Shown: positions 1-7,062 of the stretch, piece after piece
Layout: every line of letters begins with the position of its first letter
How positions within the stretch are numbered: position 1 is the stretch's first letter
From: JABMRW01 sp964396965
GTDB lineage: Bacteria > Chloroflexota > Dehalococcoidia > Dehalococcoidales > BS750m-G39
Direction: 5' to 3'
Length of the DNA stretch: 35,838 bases
Assembly (NCBI GenBank): GCA_964396965.1
Contig: CAYNGD010000018.1
Span: 1-35,838 of the forward strand
Notes under the pieces: model-generated
Databases searched by the model: none
What the model was told of the DNA's origin: nothing
Seen by the model: the letters and a program-made list of their open reading frames with translations, nothing else
Made by a program: the position numbers and the translations under genes

Positions 1-384
1 TATACCTTCCAGCCCCCGGCGGTGACCAACACCACCGTCCGCGGCAAGCCGGCAAAGTTCACCATGAAGGTGGCACTGACCCAAGTCGGCAACATCCAGT
101 GGGAGCTTATCCAGCCGCTGACCGGCCCCAGCGTCTATCAGGAATTTCTGGACAAGCACGGGGAGGGCCTGCATCACGTGGCCTTTGACGTGGCTGACTT
201 TGACCAAACAGTGGCCACCCTAAAGAAGCACGGCCTCGGCATACTTACCGGCGGCCAGACGCCGGCTGACTCCTTCGCCTACATGGACACCGAGGAGGTC
301 ATAGGGACCCCCATCGAGATACTCAAAAGGAAGCCCGATTTCAAGATGCCCCCGCCGGAGGCCACCTACCCGCCCTCCGCCTGA
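1..384 (+). CDS. VOC/glyoxalase-fold protein, C-terminal part (5' end outside window)
   Basis: The reading frame is open from base 1, so the gene begins before the window; about 127 codons are visible. The segment GEGLHHVAFDV followed by a closing FAYMDTEEVIGTPIEIL strand is the pattern of a vicinal-oxygen-chelate module as in methylmalonyl-CoA epimerase and glyoxalase I. The histidine in LHHVAF and the glutamates in WELIQ and PIEIL are candidate metal ligands. The substrate cannot be told from this fragment. An internal GTG at 22 has no convincing ribosome-binding site and is probably not the start. The protein ends in a proline-rich tail. It converges on the E1-beta gene, with 80 bp between the stops. 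Confidence 0.75.
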   Translation, partial: YTFQPPAVTNTTVRGKPAKFTMKVALTQVGNIQWELIQPLTGPSVYQEFLDKHGEGLHHVAFDVADFDQTVATLKKHGLGILTGGQTPADSFAYMDTEEVIGTPIEILKRKPDFKMPPPEATYPPSA

Positions 385-464
385 ACCGCTCTCCAGCTTC
401 AACTAGCTATGTTCCGGGTTGTACTTTAAGTCGCCAGGATACATCTATACGCTTCCTTTGTCAT

Positions 465-1448
465 CTATATAATCTCGTTTATCGCCTTTATTAAGTCGTC
501 TTCGTCCGGCATCCAGAAGTTCTCCAGCACCGGGCTGAAGGGGACTGGGGTGACGGGGGCGCAGACCCTCTTTATCGGGGCATCCAGGTAGTCAAAGGCC
601 TCTTCGGCGACCAGGGCGGCGATTTCGGCGGAGGCGCTCCCCGTCTTGGGTTCCTCGTCCATAATCACCAGCCGTCCCGTCTTTTTAACCGAGTCATAGA
701 TGGCCTGTTTGTCCAGCGGCACCACGCACCGCGGGTCAACAATCTCAAGGCTTACCCCTTTCTCCTTCTGGAGCTTTGCGGCGGCGGCCAGCGCCCGGTG
801 CACCATGAGGCCAATGGCTACCACGGTAACGTCGCTGCCCTCCCTCTTGACATCGGCCTTACCCAGCGGTATGGTGTATTCCTCCTCGGGCACCTCGCCT
901 TTCAGGCTGCTCAAGAGTATCTTCTTGTGGATAAAATAGAGCACCGGGTTGTCCTCCCGGATGGCTGATTTGAGCAGCCCCTTGGCGTCGTAGGGGGTGG
1001 AGGGGGTGGTAATCTTGAGCCCGGGGATGCTCATCAGGAACCCCTCGAAGGACTTGGAGTGCTGGGCGGCGTTGGCTATCCCGGCGCCGCTGTAGCAGGT
1101 GATGGTCACCGGCAGCTTGGCCTTGCCGCCGAACATATACCTCATCGGGGTGAGCTGGTTTATTATCTCGTCCATGGCCACCCCCAGGAAGTCAGCGAAA
1201 TAGAGGAAGGCAACTGGCCTCATCCCGGTGGCGGCAGCGCCGATGGCTGACCCCAGTATGGCCGTCTCGGATATCGGCGTTTCCCTTATCCGCTCCGGCC
1301 CGTACTTGTCAAACAGTCCCTTCATCTCGCCGAAGGCACCCCCCCAGTATTGGCCAATGTCCTCCCCCATGAGAAATACCCTGGGGTCTCTCTTCAGCTC
1401 CTCATCATAGGCCTCGTTGATGGCCTGGCTAAAGGTTATCTCTCTCAC
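465..1448 (-). CDS. TPP-dependent 2-oxo acid/acetoin dehydrogenase E1 component, beta subunit
   Basis: A 327-aa protein of the normal length for E1-beta of pyruvate, acetoin or branched-chain 2-oxo acid dehydrogenases. The N-terminal pyrimidine-binding domain shows MGEDIG, RIRETPISE and the GAAATGMRPVAFLYFADF region; the C-terminal transketolase-like domain has VTVVAIG and LEIVDPR. With E1-alpha it would decarboxylate a 2-oxo acid or cleave acetoin on thiamine diphosphate and pass the acyl group to a lipoyl E2. The start is GTG, preceded by AAGGAGG that overlaps the stop of the upstream alpha gene, so the pair is translationally linked (12-bp gap). No E2 or lipoyl-domain gene lies next to it. 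A flavoprotein of the E3 family lies 32 kb away but is atypical. Confidence 0.9.
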   Translation of the reverse strand: MREITFSQAINEAYDEELKRDPRVFLMGEDIGQYWGGAFGEMKGLFDKYGPERIRETPISETAILGSAIGAAATGMRPVAFLYFADFLGVAMDEIINQLTPMRYMFGGKAKLPVTITCYSGAGIANAAQHSKSFEGFLMSIPGLKITTPSTPYDAKGLLKSAIREDNPVLYFIHKKILLSSLKGEVPEEEYTIPLGKADVKREGSDVTVVAIGLMVHRALAAAAKLQKEKGVSLEIVDPRCVVPLDKQAIYDSVKKTGRLVIMDEEPKTGSASAEIAALVAEEAFDYLDAPIKRVCAPVTPVPFSPVLENFWMPDEDDLIKAINEII

Positions 1449-1460
1449 CGCTCTGCCTCC

Positions 1461-2420
1461 TTAAGCATAGACGTCCTCTAGTGCCTCCTCTGGGGCGGGA
1501 TAGGGGCTTACCTCGGCGAACTTCACCGCCTTGTCTATCTCTTCTTTCATCTCCCGAGCAATCTTGGCGGCGTCGGCCTCGGTCAGGACCCTCGTCTCGA
1601 TGAGCTTCTGCCTGAACCGGGGGATGGGGTCTTTCTTCATCCACTCCTCGGTCTCTTTCTTGGTCTTATAGGTCTGAGGGTCCCCCTCAAAATGGCCGCG
1701 GTAGCGGTAGGTCTTGCCCTCAATCAGGCTTGGCCCTTCCCCCCTCCTGGCCCTGGCGACGGCTTCTGCCACCGCCTCATAAACCGCCAGGACATCGTTG
1801 CCGTCAACCGTCTTGCCGGGCATGCCGTAGGCTTTGGCCCTCTCGCTGAGGTTAACTAGCTTGCAGGCGGCGGGGAGGGGGGTGGACTCAGCATACATAT
1901 TGTTCTCAATGATATAGACCACCGGCAGTGCCCAGCATGCCGCCAGGTTCAGCCCCTCGTGAAAACGGGAGGTGTTGGTGGCGCCGTCGCCCATAAAGCC
2001 GATAACGACCTGGTCGGTCCCCCTCATCTTGGCAGAGAGGGCCGCCCCGGCGGCGATGGGTATGCCGGCGCCGACAATGGCGTTGGCACCGAGTATGCCT
2101 ATGGTCAAATCGGCTAGGTGCATCGAGCCGCCCTTACCCTTGTTGTATCCGGTCTTCTTGCCGAAGAGCTCAGCCATCATCCGGTCGGTCTTCCCTCCCT
2201 TGGCAATCAGGTGGCCGTGTCCCCGGTGAGTGCTGGTGATATAGTCGTCAGGCCGCAGGTTGGCGCAGGCACCGGTAGCCACCGCCTCCTCGCCGGCGTA
2301 GAGGTGGGCCGCCCCCGGTATGTTGCCGGCGGCAAACTCCTTAATCACCCTCTCCTCAAAGCTCCTGATGCGCACCATCACCCGGTACATCTCTATCAGT
2401 TTCTCTTTAGCTACTGCCAT
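1461..2420 (-). CDS. TPP-dependent 2-oxo acid/acetoin dehydrogenase E1 component, alpha subunit
   Basis: A 319-aa E1-alpha. The start is ATG at 2420 because GGAGGAGG sits just upstream; a longer frame opening at 2444 would put that site inside the gene. The thiamine diphosphate motif begins with GDGAT at residues 144-148 and closes with ENN near 172-174. HRGHGH (65-70) is the conserved active-site loop. The C-terminal loop RYRGHFEGDPQ is closer to acetoin dehydrogenase (AcoA) and related bacterial E1 enzymes than to mitochondrial-type pyruvate dehydrogenase, which carries a phosphorylated serine loop. Acetoin or pyruvate is therefore the likely substrate, but sequence alone does not settle it. 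It is the first gene of a two-gene operon with the beta subunit. Confidence 0.9.
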   Translation of the reverse strand: MAVAKEKLIEMYRVMVRIRSFEERVIKEFAAGNIPGAAHLYAGEEAVATGACANLRPDDYITSTHRGHGHLIAKGGKTDRMMAELFGKKTGYNKGKGGSMHLADLTIGILGANAIVGAGIPIAAGAALSAKMRGTDQVVIGFMGDGATNTSRFHEGLNLAACWALPVVYIIENNMYAESTPLPAACKLVNLSERAKAYGMPGKTVDGNDVLAVYEAVAEAVARARRGEGPSLIEGKTYRYRGHFEGDPQTYKTKKETEEWMKKDPIPRFRQKLIETRVLTEADAAKIAREMKEEIDKAVKFAEVSPYPAPEEALEDVYA

Positions 2421-2459
2421 GCTGTCCTCCTCCTTTTCCGGCACTACGCTGCGGGCTGT

Positions 2460-2488
2460 ATTTTAACAGTAATCATATCCCCTGACAA
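2460..2488 (-). promoter_or_regulatory. Sigma70-type promoter of the E1 operon
   Basis: Read on the minus strand: TTGTCA, 17 bp, TAAAAT, about 40 nt before the E1-alpha ATG. Spacing and both hexamers are close to consensus. It lies in the 121-bp gap after the membrane-protein gene, so the E1 pair need not be read from the protease operon. Confidence 0.6.
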
Positions 2489-2541
2489 TGCGGCCAGGCA
2501 GTGGCGGCAGGATATAGGGCACCGGCTAGTTCGCTGCCGCT

Positions 2542-2988
2542 TTAGATAGCAGCCCGTCCCAAATAGACCAGAACCACAACGATAACGAATAGAACCCAGT
2601 AGAAATCGGGGACCGGCCCCCGCCACCTGGGGTGCCACCAGATTTTTCCCTTTCGGAAATTTTTAATCCCGTAGTGTGGATTAAGGACAAACCAGAGGAA
2701 GTCCTCCAACAGCAGCATTCCTATGAAAAATCCGATGAGCAGGCTTTCCAGCCGCCAGCTCCAGGGAACGAAGAAAAGGGGCAGGTGGACCAGGGCAATC
2801 AGGAAGAGAACCATAAAGAGGTGGTAGCCGGTTATCGGGCGTCCACCGGTCAGCTTTACCAGCCGCCCCTTCTCCAAGCGCCAGGTGGGCAGCTTGGCGG
2901 CGAAGCCGTCCTTGCCCTCGATCTGGATTTCCCAGAGGGCGAGTAGAAAAGCCAGGAAGGCCATAAAGACCAGAAACCCGATAATCAC
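2542..2988 (-). CDS. Small integral membrane protein of unknown function
   Basis: A 148-aa protein starting at GTG with GAGAGG upstream, 15 bp after the HtpX-like stop. Hydrophobic segments lie near residues 2-20, 55-72, 80-100 and 128-146, so three or four membrane helices are likely. A charged, aromatic loop (HPHYGIK-type, with several Trp) lies before the last helix. I do not recognise the family. Its position as last gene of the TFIIB-zinc-ribbon / LemA / HtpX operon suggests a role in the same membrane-associated process, but nothing in the sequence shows an activity. Confidence 0.7.
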   Translation of the reverse strand: MIIGFLVFMAFLAFLLALWEIQIEGKDGFAAKLPTWRLEKGRLVKLTGGRPITGYHLFMVLFLIALVHLPLFFVPWSWRLESLLIGFFIGMLLLEDFLWFVLNPHYGIKNFRKGKIWWHPRWRGPVPDFYWVLFVIVVVLVYLGRAAI

Positions 2989-3003
2989 CGATCTTTTGCC
3001 TCT

Positions 3004-4203
3004 CTAGACCGGGTTGTTTCGGCCGCAGTGAGGGCACCTGACCGTTGCCCCCTTGAACCGGGGCGGTACCCTCAGCCTGGTGCCACATTCACAGGTGACG
3101 GTCTTATAGCTATGTAGGCGCCACATCAAATCCGAGGTCTCGCGTGTCCGTCCTACCTTGTCCGGTTCCTCCGGGGCGGCTTCGGCTCCGGCGGCGCGCA
3201 GGCCGGCGGGGTGGCTCAGGGACAGGGCGGAAGCCGGGATAATCCCCTTCTTCGCCCCGTGGACCTTCTGGTAGACCTGCTCGTAGTCGGCATAAGAGGC
3301 CCCGGCCATGGCGCGAAGGATGCGGATTCTCTCCGAGATGGGGGGGTGGGTGCTGGTGAGGTCGGTGGCCGCCCTTCCCTCCTGGCGGAAGGGGTTTACG
3401 GTGTACATCGGCGCCGTGGCCTGGTTGGCCGATTTTAGCTGGTTGGTCGAGGTGGCAAGCTTCTCCAACGCCGAGGCCAGCCCCTCGGGGTAGCGGGTAT
3501 AGAGGGCGGAGGAGGCATCGGCCAGGTATTCCCGCTTCCGGGAGATGGCGAAGTAGATGAGCTGGGCCATGATGGGGGCCAGTATCATCAGGACGATGGC
3601 CACCGCCAGGATTATTAGCTGGCCGCCGCCCCCCGATGAACTCCTCCGGCTGCGGGCCATGCCGCCGAAGAACATGAAACGGGTGGCGTACCAGGCCAGG
3701 ATAACGATGGTGCCGAGCAGGACGCTGGTGACGGCCATCAGCAGCACGTCGCGGTTCTTGATGTGGGCTATCTCGTGGCCGATGACGCCCTGAAGCTCGT
3801 CGCGGTTTAGTTTCTGCAACAGCCCGGAGGTGATGGCCACGGCGGCCTTATCCGGGCTGCGGCCGACGGCGAAGGCGTTGAGCGCCGGGTCGTCAATGAT
3901 ATAGATATCGGGTACCCTATCCAGCCCGGAGGCAATCTTCATCTCCTCGACGATGTTGTAGAGGCGGGGGTGGTCGTCGTGGCTTATCTTCCTGGCCCCG
4001 GCCATCCCCAGCAGGATGCTATCCCCCTGGTAGTAGCCGACCAGGCTCATTATCCCCCAGACGAGAAAGGCGATGATGAGTCCGCCCAGGGCGTTACCGA
4101 AGAAGATTACACCCAGCAGGTAGCCAATAAAGAGGAGTATTACCCCCATCCCGGCGACGAGCACCACCGACCTGGTCTGGTTTGACCTTATCTGTTCCCA
4201 CAT
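3004..4203 (-). CDS. htpX: HtpX-like M48 membrane zinc metalloprotease with C-terminal zinc ribbon
   Basis: A 399-aa protein. Two membrane helices near residues 12-57 precede the M48 catalytic domain. The zinc motif HEIAH is at residues 143-147, with the third ligand Glu in REYLAD (E225), and two further hydrophobic segments (about 153-175 and 196-220) flank a Ser/Gly-rich loop. HtpX cleaves damaged membrane proteins at the cytoplasmic face. Bacterial HtpX is usually about 280-300 aa. Here roughly 100 residues are added, ending in a Cys-x-Cys (371, 373) and Cys-x-x-Cys (390, 393) zinc ribbon. It follows lemA by 15 bp, a pairing seen widely in bacteria. Confidence 0.92.
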   Translation of the reverse strand: MWEQIRSNQTRSVVLVAGMGVILLFIGYLLGVIFFGNALGGLIIAFLVWGIMSLVGYYQGDSILLGMAGARKISHDDHPRLYNIVEEMKIASGLDRVPDIYIIDDPALNAFAVGRSPDKAAVAITSGLLQKLNRDELQGVIGHEIAHIKNRDVLLMAVTSVLLGTIVILAWYATRFMFFGGMARSRRSSSGGGGQLIILAVAIVLMILAPIMAQLIYFAISRKREYLADASSALYTRYPEGLASALEKLATSTNQLKSANQATAPMYTVNPFRQEGRAATDLTSTHPPISERIRILRAMAGASYADYEQVYQKVHGAKKGIIPASALSLSHPAGLRAAGAEAAPEEPDKVGRTRETSDLMWRLHSYKTVTCECGTRLRVPPRFKGATVRCPHCGRNNPV

Positions 4204-4218
4204 TGGCTAAGTCCGGCC

Positions 4219-4782
4219 CTAGGTGAAACTGACCTTGGGTGCCTCTCTCTCCGCTTCGGCGGTAACCTCGAAGAACTCGCCGGCCTTGAAGCCGCCCATG
4301 CCGGCGACTATATTTGAGGGGAACATCTGAATCTGGTTGTTGTATTTCAGCACCGAATCGTTATAGTACTGGCGGGAAAAGCTTATCTTGTTCTCGGTCG
4401 AGGTGAGCTCCTCCTGGAGGGCGAGGAAGTTCTGGTTGGCCTTGAGGTCGGGGTAGTTCTCCGCCACCGCCAGCAGACGGGCCAGGGCACTGCTCAGCTC
4501 GCCCTCGGCCTTAGCCCTTTCGCCGGCGCCGGCAGAGGCCATCTGCTGGGCCAGGTTGCGGGCTTTGGTCACCGCCTCCATCGTCTCCCGCTCGTGTTTC
4601 ATATAGCCCCTGACCGTTTCCACCAGGTTGGGGATGAGGTCATGCCGCCTCTTGAGCTGGACATCAATCTGCGCCCAGGCGTTCTTGACCTGGTTGCGCC
4701 GGCCCACCAGCCGGTTGTAGATGGAGATAAATATGATAAGAAGGACAACGATAATGCCGATAATAACCCAGACAGCTATCAT
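4219..4782 (-). CDS. lemA: LemA family protein
   Basis: A 187-aa protein of the usual LemA length. An N-terminal membrane anchor (residues about 3-24) is followed by the family core: YNRLVGRRNQVKNAWAQIDV, a region of long helices with LIPNLVETVRGY, and the LKANQNFLALQEEL segment. LemA proteins place a helical bundle outside the membrane; their biochemical role is unsettled, but they commonly sit with HtpX. The start is ATG with AAAGGAGG well placed upstream, 18 bp after the zinc-ribbon gene. Confidence 0.93.
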   Translation of the reverse strand: MIAVWVIIGIIVVLLIIFISIYNRLVGRRNQVKNAWAQIDVQLKRRHDLIPNLVETVRGYMKHERETMEAVTKARNLAQQMASAGAGERAKAEGELSSALARLLAVAENYPDLKANQNFLALQEELTSTENKISFSRQYYNDSVLKYNNQIQMFPSNIVAGMGGFKAGEFFEVTAEAEREAPKVSFT

Positions 4783-4800
4783 GAGTAGTTTACCTCCTTT

Positions 4801-5229
4801 TTAATTTAAGGATTTACCGCCGGTCCCAAATACCTCATGCAGGAAGGCCAGAACCTCCTGATGGGGGTTCGTCTTTTCGATTGTTTTCCCGGCCAGCTGC
4901 TCCACCAGCTGGGCCAACTCACCGCCATCAAACCATATCCCGTCCCCTCGTGAGCAGACGTCAAGGAGTATTTCGGGCTCCTTGCCGATGACCGTCTTCT
5001 TCATTTTCCTGAGGCATATCGGGCACCTGCGTTTCTTTTCTTTTGAGCTGGCCTCGGCTGAGCCGGCCAGACCGGCCAGCAGCGCCGGGCTATCCAGCCC
5101 CGCCGACTCGAGCAGAAGCTCAAGCTCACCGGAGTCGAACCAGACCCCCTGGCAGCTGGGGCAGTAGTCGAGCTCAATCTGGCGGTGCTCGACCACTATC
5201 ATATCGCTCTTACAGACCGGGCATATCAT
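4801..5229 (-). CDS. Double TFIIB-type zinc-ribbon protein
   Basis: A 142-aa protein made of two copies of the zf-TFIIB module. The first has CPVC, then CPSCQGVWFDSGELELL; the second has CPIC, then CSRGDGIWFDGGELAQL. The second module has only one cysteine in its distal knuckle where the first has two, so its metal site may be incomplete. The W(L/F)D-x-GEL signature is typical of this family, whose role is unknown. It is the first gene of the operon zinc ribbon / LemA / HtpX / membrane protein. The adjacent HtpX also carries a C-terminal zinc ribbon. Confidence 0.85.
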   Translation of the reverse strand: MICPVCKSDMIVVEHRQIELDYCPSCQGVWFDSGELELLLESAGLDSPALLAGLAGSAEASSKEKKRRCPICLRKMKKTVIGKEPEILLDVCSRGDGIWFDGGELAQLVEQLAGKTIEKTNPHQEVLAFLHEVFGTGGKSLN

Positions 5230-5262
5230 CTTTATACAGGCCTCGTCATCTCTCTAAGGCTC

Positions 5263-5268
5263 ATTATA
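5263..5268 (-). promoter_or_regulatory. Candidate -10 element of the zinc-ribbon/lemA/htpX operon
   Basis: On the minus strand TATAAT lies 33 nt before the ATG of the zinc-ribbon gene. No good -35 hexamer is found 16-19 bp upstream, so the promoter may need an activator or be an extended -10 type. Confidence 0.35.
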
Positions 5269-5307
5269 TATCAAAGCGGCTCTGTTTTGCACAGCCTTGC
5301 TAGTTAG

Positions 5308-5460
5308 CCTACAATTATTTACAATTTACTGGGCCTGGGGTTTGGCTTTTTCTCCTCGCCGAATATTAACACCATTACGGGCTCGGTGGAGAGGAAGTTC
5401 TACGGAGTGGCCTCGGGGACGCTGGGCACCATGAGGCTGACCGGGCAGGCTTTCAGCTAG
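5308..5460 (+). pseudogene. Remnant of a DHA2-type MFS drug exporter
   Basis: An open stretch of about 50 codons bounded upstream by TAG at 5305 and ending in TAG at 5458-5460. It reads FGFFSSPNINTITGSV, then YGVASGTLGTMRLTGQ. This is the well-conserved loop and helix of EmrB/QacA-type 14-TM exporters (typically FSSPN...GSVP...YGVASG...MR..GQ). There is no start codon and both flanks of the transporter are missing, so this is a decayed fragment left between two minus-strand genes. The identification rests on my recognition of that signature; a protein search would settle it. Confidence 0.65.
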
Positions 5461-5464
5461 CCGC

Positions 5465-6124
5465 TTAATCGGGGTTGGAGTGCCGCAGCCTCAATAGGCG
5501 GCGGATGATGAAACCGACCCCGTAGATCACGGTCAGGCCGGCTAAAGAGTACAGGATTACGTAAGTCGGCTTTACCTGAATGTTGCCGCCGATAACGCCG
5601 ATCAGAATATAGGTTGCGTCCCAGGCGACGCTTGCAAGCAACACCGCCTGCAAGAGTATCCCCTGCTTTCTCCGCATACTAAGAATTAGCGTAAGAGGAA
5701 CCCTGAGCCAGATTAAGCGGCCAAAGGCTACCGAATAGGGCGACAACAGGTTTATTCTACGGAAAAATCTCACCGGCAGGGACACACTGTTACTTTCCGG
5801 CGTGCTCTGGGATAAAACCTTGCCAAAAACCCGGTTATACAGCCTCATTATCGGCCCCCTGCCCAGCCTGGCGAGGTGATACAGGGCCAGCGTTCCTACT
5901 ATCCTGCCCGCCACCGCTACCAGCCACAGGACTATCAATTCGGGGATAGAAAGCGTGCCGATAACGGCATGATATCCGGCCAGTATCCAGATGGTCTCCA
6001 TAACATACGGGATAGAGGTACCAAACTCACCGATGGAAAGCATCAGAAAGATAGCCAGCACCAGCCAGATGTTAAAAGTGCCGGCCAAAGCCAGAATCTC
6101 CCGGGCAATATCCTCCAGGTTCAT
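5465..6124 (-). CDS. VTT/DedA-like (SNARE-associated) integral membrane protein
   Basis: A 219-aa protein with about five hydrophobic segments (residues about 14-32, 37-58, 62-85, 150-175, 182-205). The early GEFGTSIPYVMETIW and the later FGRLIWLRVPLTLILSMRR stretch resemble the two half-site motifs of the VTT domain, in which an acidic residue and an Arg line re-entrant loops. DedA-type proteins support membrane lipid flipping and proton-motive-force maintenance. The match is by pattern only and the family call is tentative. The ATG at 6124 has no Shine-Dalgarno sequence and lies 6 nt after a -10 element, so the mRNA is probably leaderless. Confidence 0.6.
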   Translation of the reverse strand: MNLEDIAREILALAGTFNIWLVLAIFLMLSIGEFGTSIPYVMETIWILAGYHAVIGTLSIPELIVLWLVAVAGRIVGTLALYHLARLGRGPIMRLYNRVFGKVLSQSTPESNSVSLPVRFFRRINLLSPYSVAFGRLIWLRVPLTLILSMRRKQGILLQAVLLASVAWDATYILIGVIGGNIQVKPTYVILYSLAGLTVIYGVGFIIRRLLRLRHSNPD

Positions 6125-6130
6125 TTTAAT

Positions 6131-6160
6131 AGTATAGAATCAAAACCACTGAACTTGCAA
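6131..6160 (-). promoter_or_regulatory. Promoter giving a leaderless transcript for the VTT-like gene
   Basis: Minus strand: TTGCAA, 18 bp, TATACT, then six bases and ATG. Transcription would start at or within a base of the A of the start codon. Confidence 0.5.
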
Positions 6161-6261
6161 AACTATGGTGTTCCTTAATCGGATTTTAGGATTCGACTGC
6201 TAGAATCTTTGCCAGAAAATGTAAGCGGCGGGAAGAAGGATTTATAGGATAACCTGCAATG

Positions 6262-6293
6262 AAGGGGAGGGTGTAACAGCCCTCCCCTTTTTA
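6262..6293 (+). terminator. Rho-independent terminator upstream of the first response regulator
   Basis: A 10-bp perfect stem (AAGGGGAGGG with CCCTCCCCTT, 6262-6271 and 6280-6289), an 8-nt loop and a T-rich tail. It points rightward, yet no plus-strand gene lies upstream for nearly 800 bp except the MFS remnant. It either insulates the regulator promoter that begins at its tail or ends an unannotated small transcript. Confidence 0.8.
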
Positions 6294-6325
6294 TTAACAA
6301 TTTTTTAATATTTGTGTTATAACAT
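6294..6325 (+). promoter_or_regulatory. Pho-box-like direct repeat and -10 of the first two-component operon
   Basis: TTAACA (6294-6299), 5 bp, TTAATA (6305-6310), 9 bp, TAACAT (6320-6325). The same arrangement precedes three other genes in the window. It is consistent with self-regulation by the encoded OmpR-family regulator, an inference. Confidence 0.5.
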
Positions 6326-6363
6326 TAGATTAATAGATTAACGAATAGTTAAGGGGATTAAAG

Positions 6364-7062
6364 ATGGCAGGTAAAAGAGTCCTTGTGGTTGACGATGACT
6401 CCAAAACAGTGGAACTGGTCAAACTCTACCTGAAAAGGGACGGCTACCGGGTTCTCACCGCTTATGACGGTGTTAATGCCCTGCGCCTGGCTAGAGATGG
6501 ACACCCCGAGCTTATCGTCCTGGACCTGATGCTTCCGGGCATCGATGGACTCGAGGTCTGCCGCACACTCAGGGCGGAGTCCGATGTCCCGATAATTATG
6601 CTTACCGCCAAGACCACCGACCAGGACAAGCTGGTGGGTCTTGACCTGGGGGCGGACGACTACGTTACCAAACCCTTCAGCCCCAGGGAACTGGCCGCTA
6701 GGGTGCGGGCGGTACTCAGGCGCCTGCCGGGAGCGCGCGGCCCTACCGAGATTAAGCACGGCGAGCTGGCCGTGGACTTTATCAAACACGACGCCTTTCT
6801 GTCGGGGAGGCCGCTGAGCCTCACCACTGTTGAGTTCAAGCTGCTGGCGGCCCTCATCAAGGAACCGGGCCGGGTCTTCAGCCGAGCACAGCTAATCGAA
6901 AACGCTCTCGGCCACGATTTTGAGGGCTTTGACCGCACCATTGATGTCCACATCCTCAACCTGCGGCGAAAGCTTGAGCCGGACCCGAGCCACCCCAGCT
7001 ATATTAAGACGGTCTACGGGGCCGGCTACAAGCTCTCGGAGGTGGCCAGCAGTGACGCATAG
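6364..7062 (+). CDS. OmpR/PhoB-family DNA-binding response regulator
   Basis: A 232-aa two-domain regulator of standard length. The receiver domain (residues about 1-120) has the acidic pocket D10-D12, phosphoacceptor D54 in VLDLMLPG, T81 in MLTAK and K103 in YVTKPF. The winged-helix DNA-binding domain (about 130-228) has LTTVEFKLLAAL and the recognition region RTIDVHILNLRRKLEPDP. ATG at 6364 follows AAGGGG. The stop overlaps the kinase start by 11 nt, so both are made together. Its promoter carries the direct-repeat element also found in front of the nearby propeller and macA-like genes, which makes it the best candidate for their regulator. Confidence 0.93.
   Translation: MAGKRVLVVDDDSKTVELVKLYLKRDGYRVLTAYDGVNALRLARDGHPELIVLDLMLPGIDGLEVCRTLRAESDVPIIMLTAKTTDQDKLVGLDLGADDYVTKPFSPRELAARVRAVLRRLPGARGPTEIKHGELAVDFIKHDAFLSGRPLSLTTVEFKLLAALIKEPGRVFSRAQLIENALGHDFEGFDRTIDVHILNLRRKLEPDPSHPSYIKTVYGAGYKLSEVASSDA

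Noticed and set aside
6338..6354. A second TTAACG-N5-TTAAGG direct repeat just before the first response regulator
   Set aside because: It overlaps the ribosome-binding site and has no -10 element 9 bp downstream, so it does not fit the promoter pattern; probably chance in A+T-rich leader DNA.
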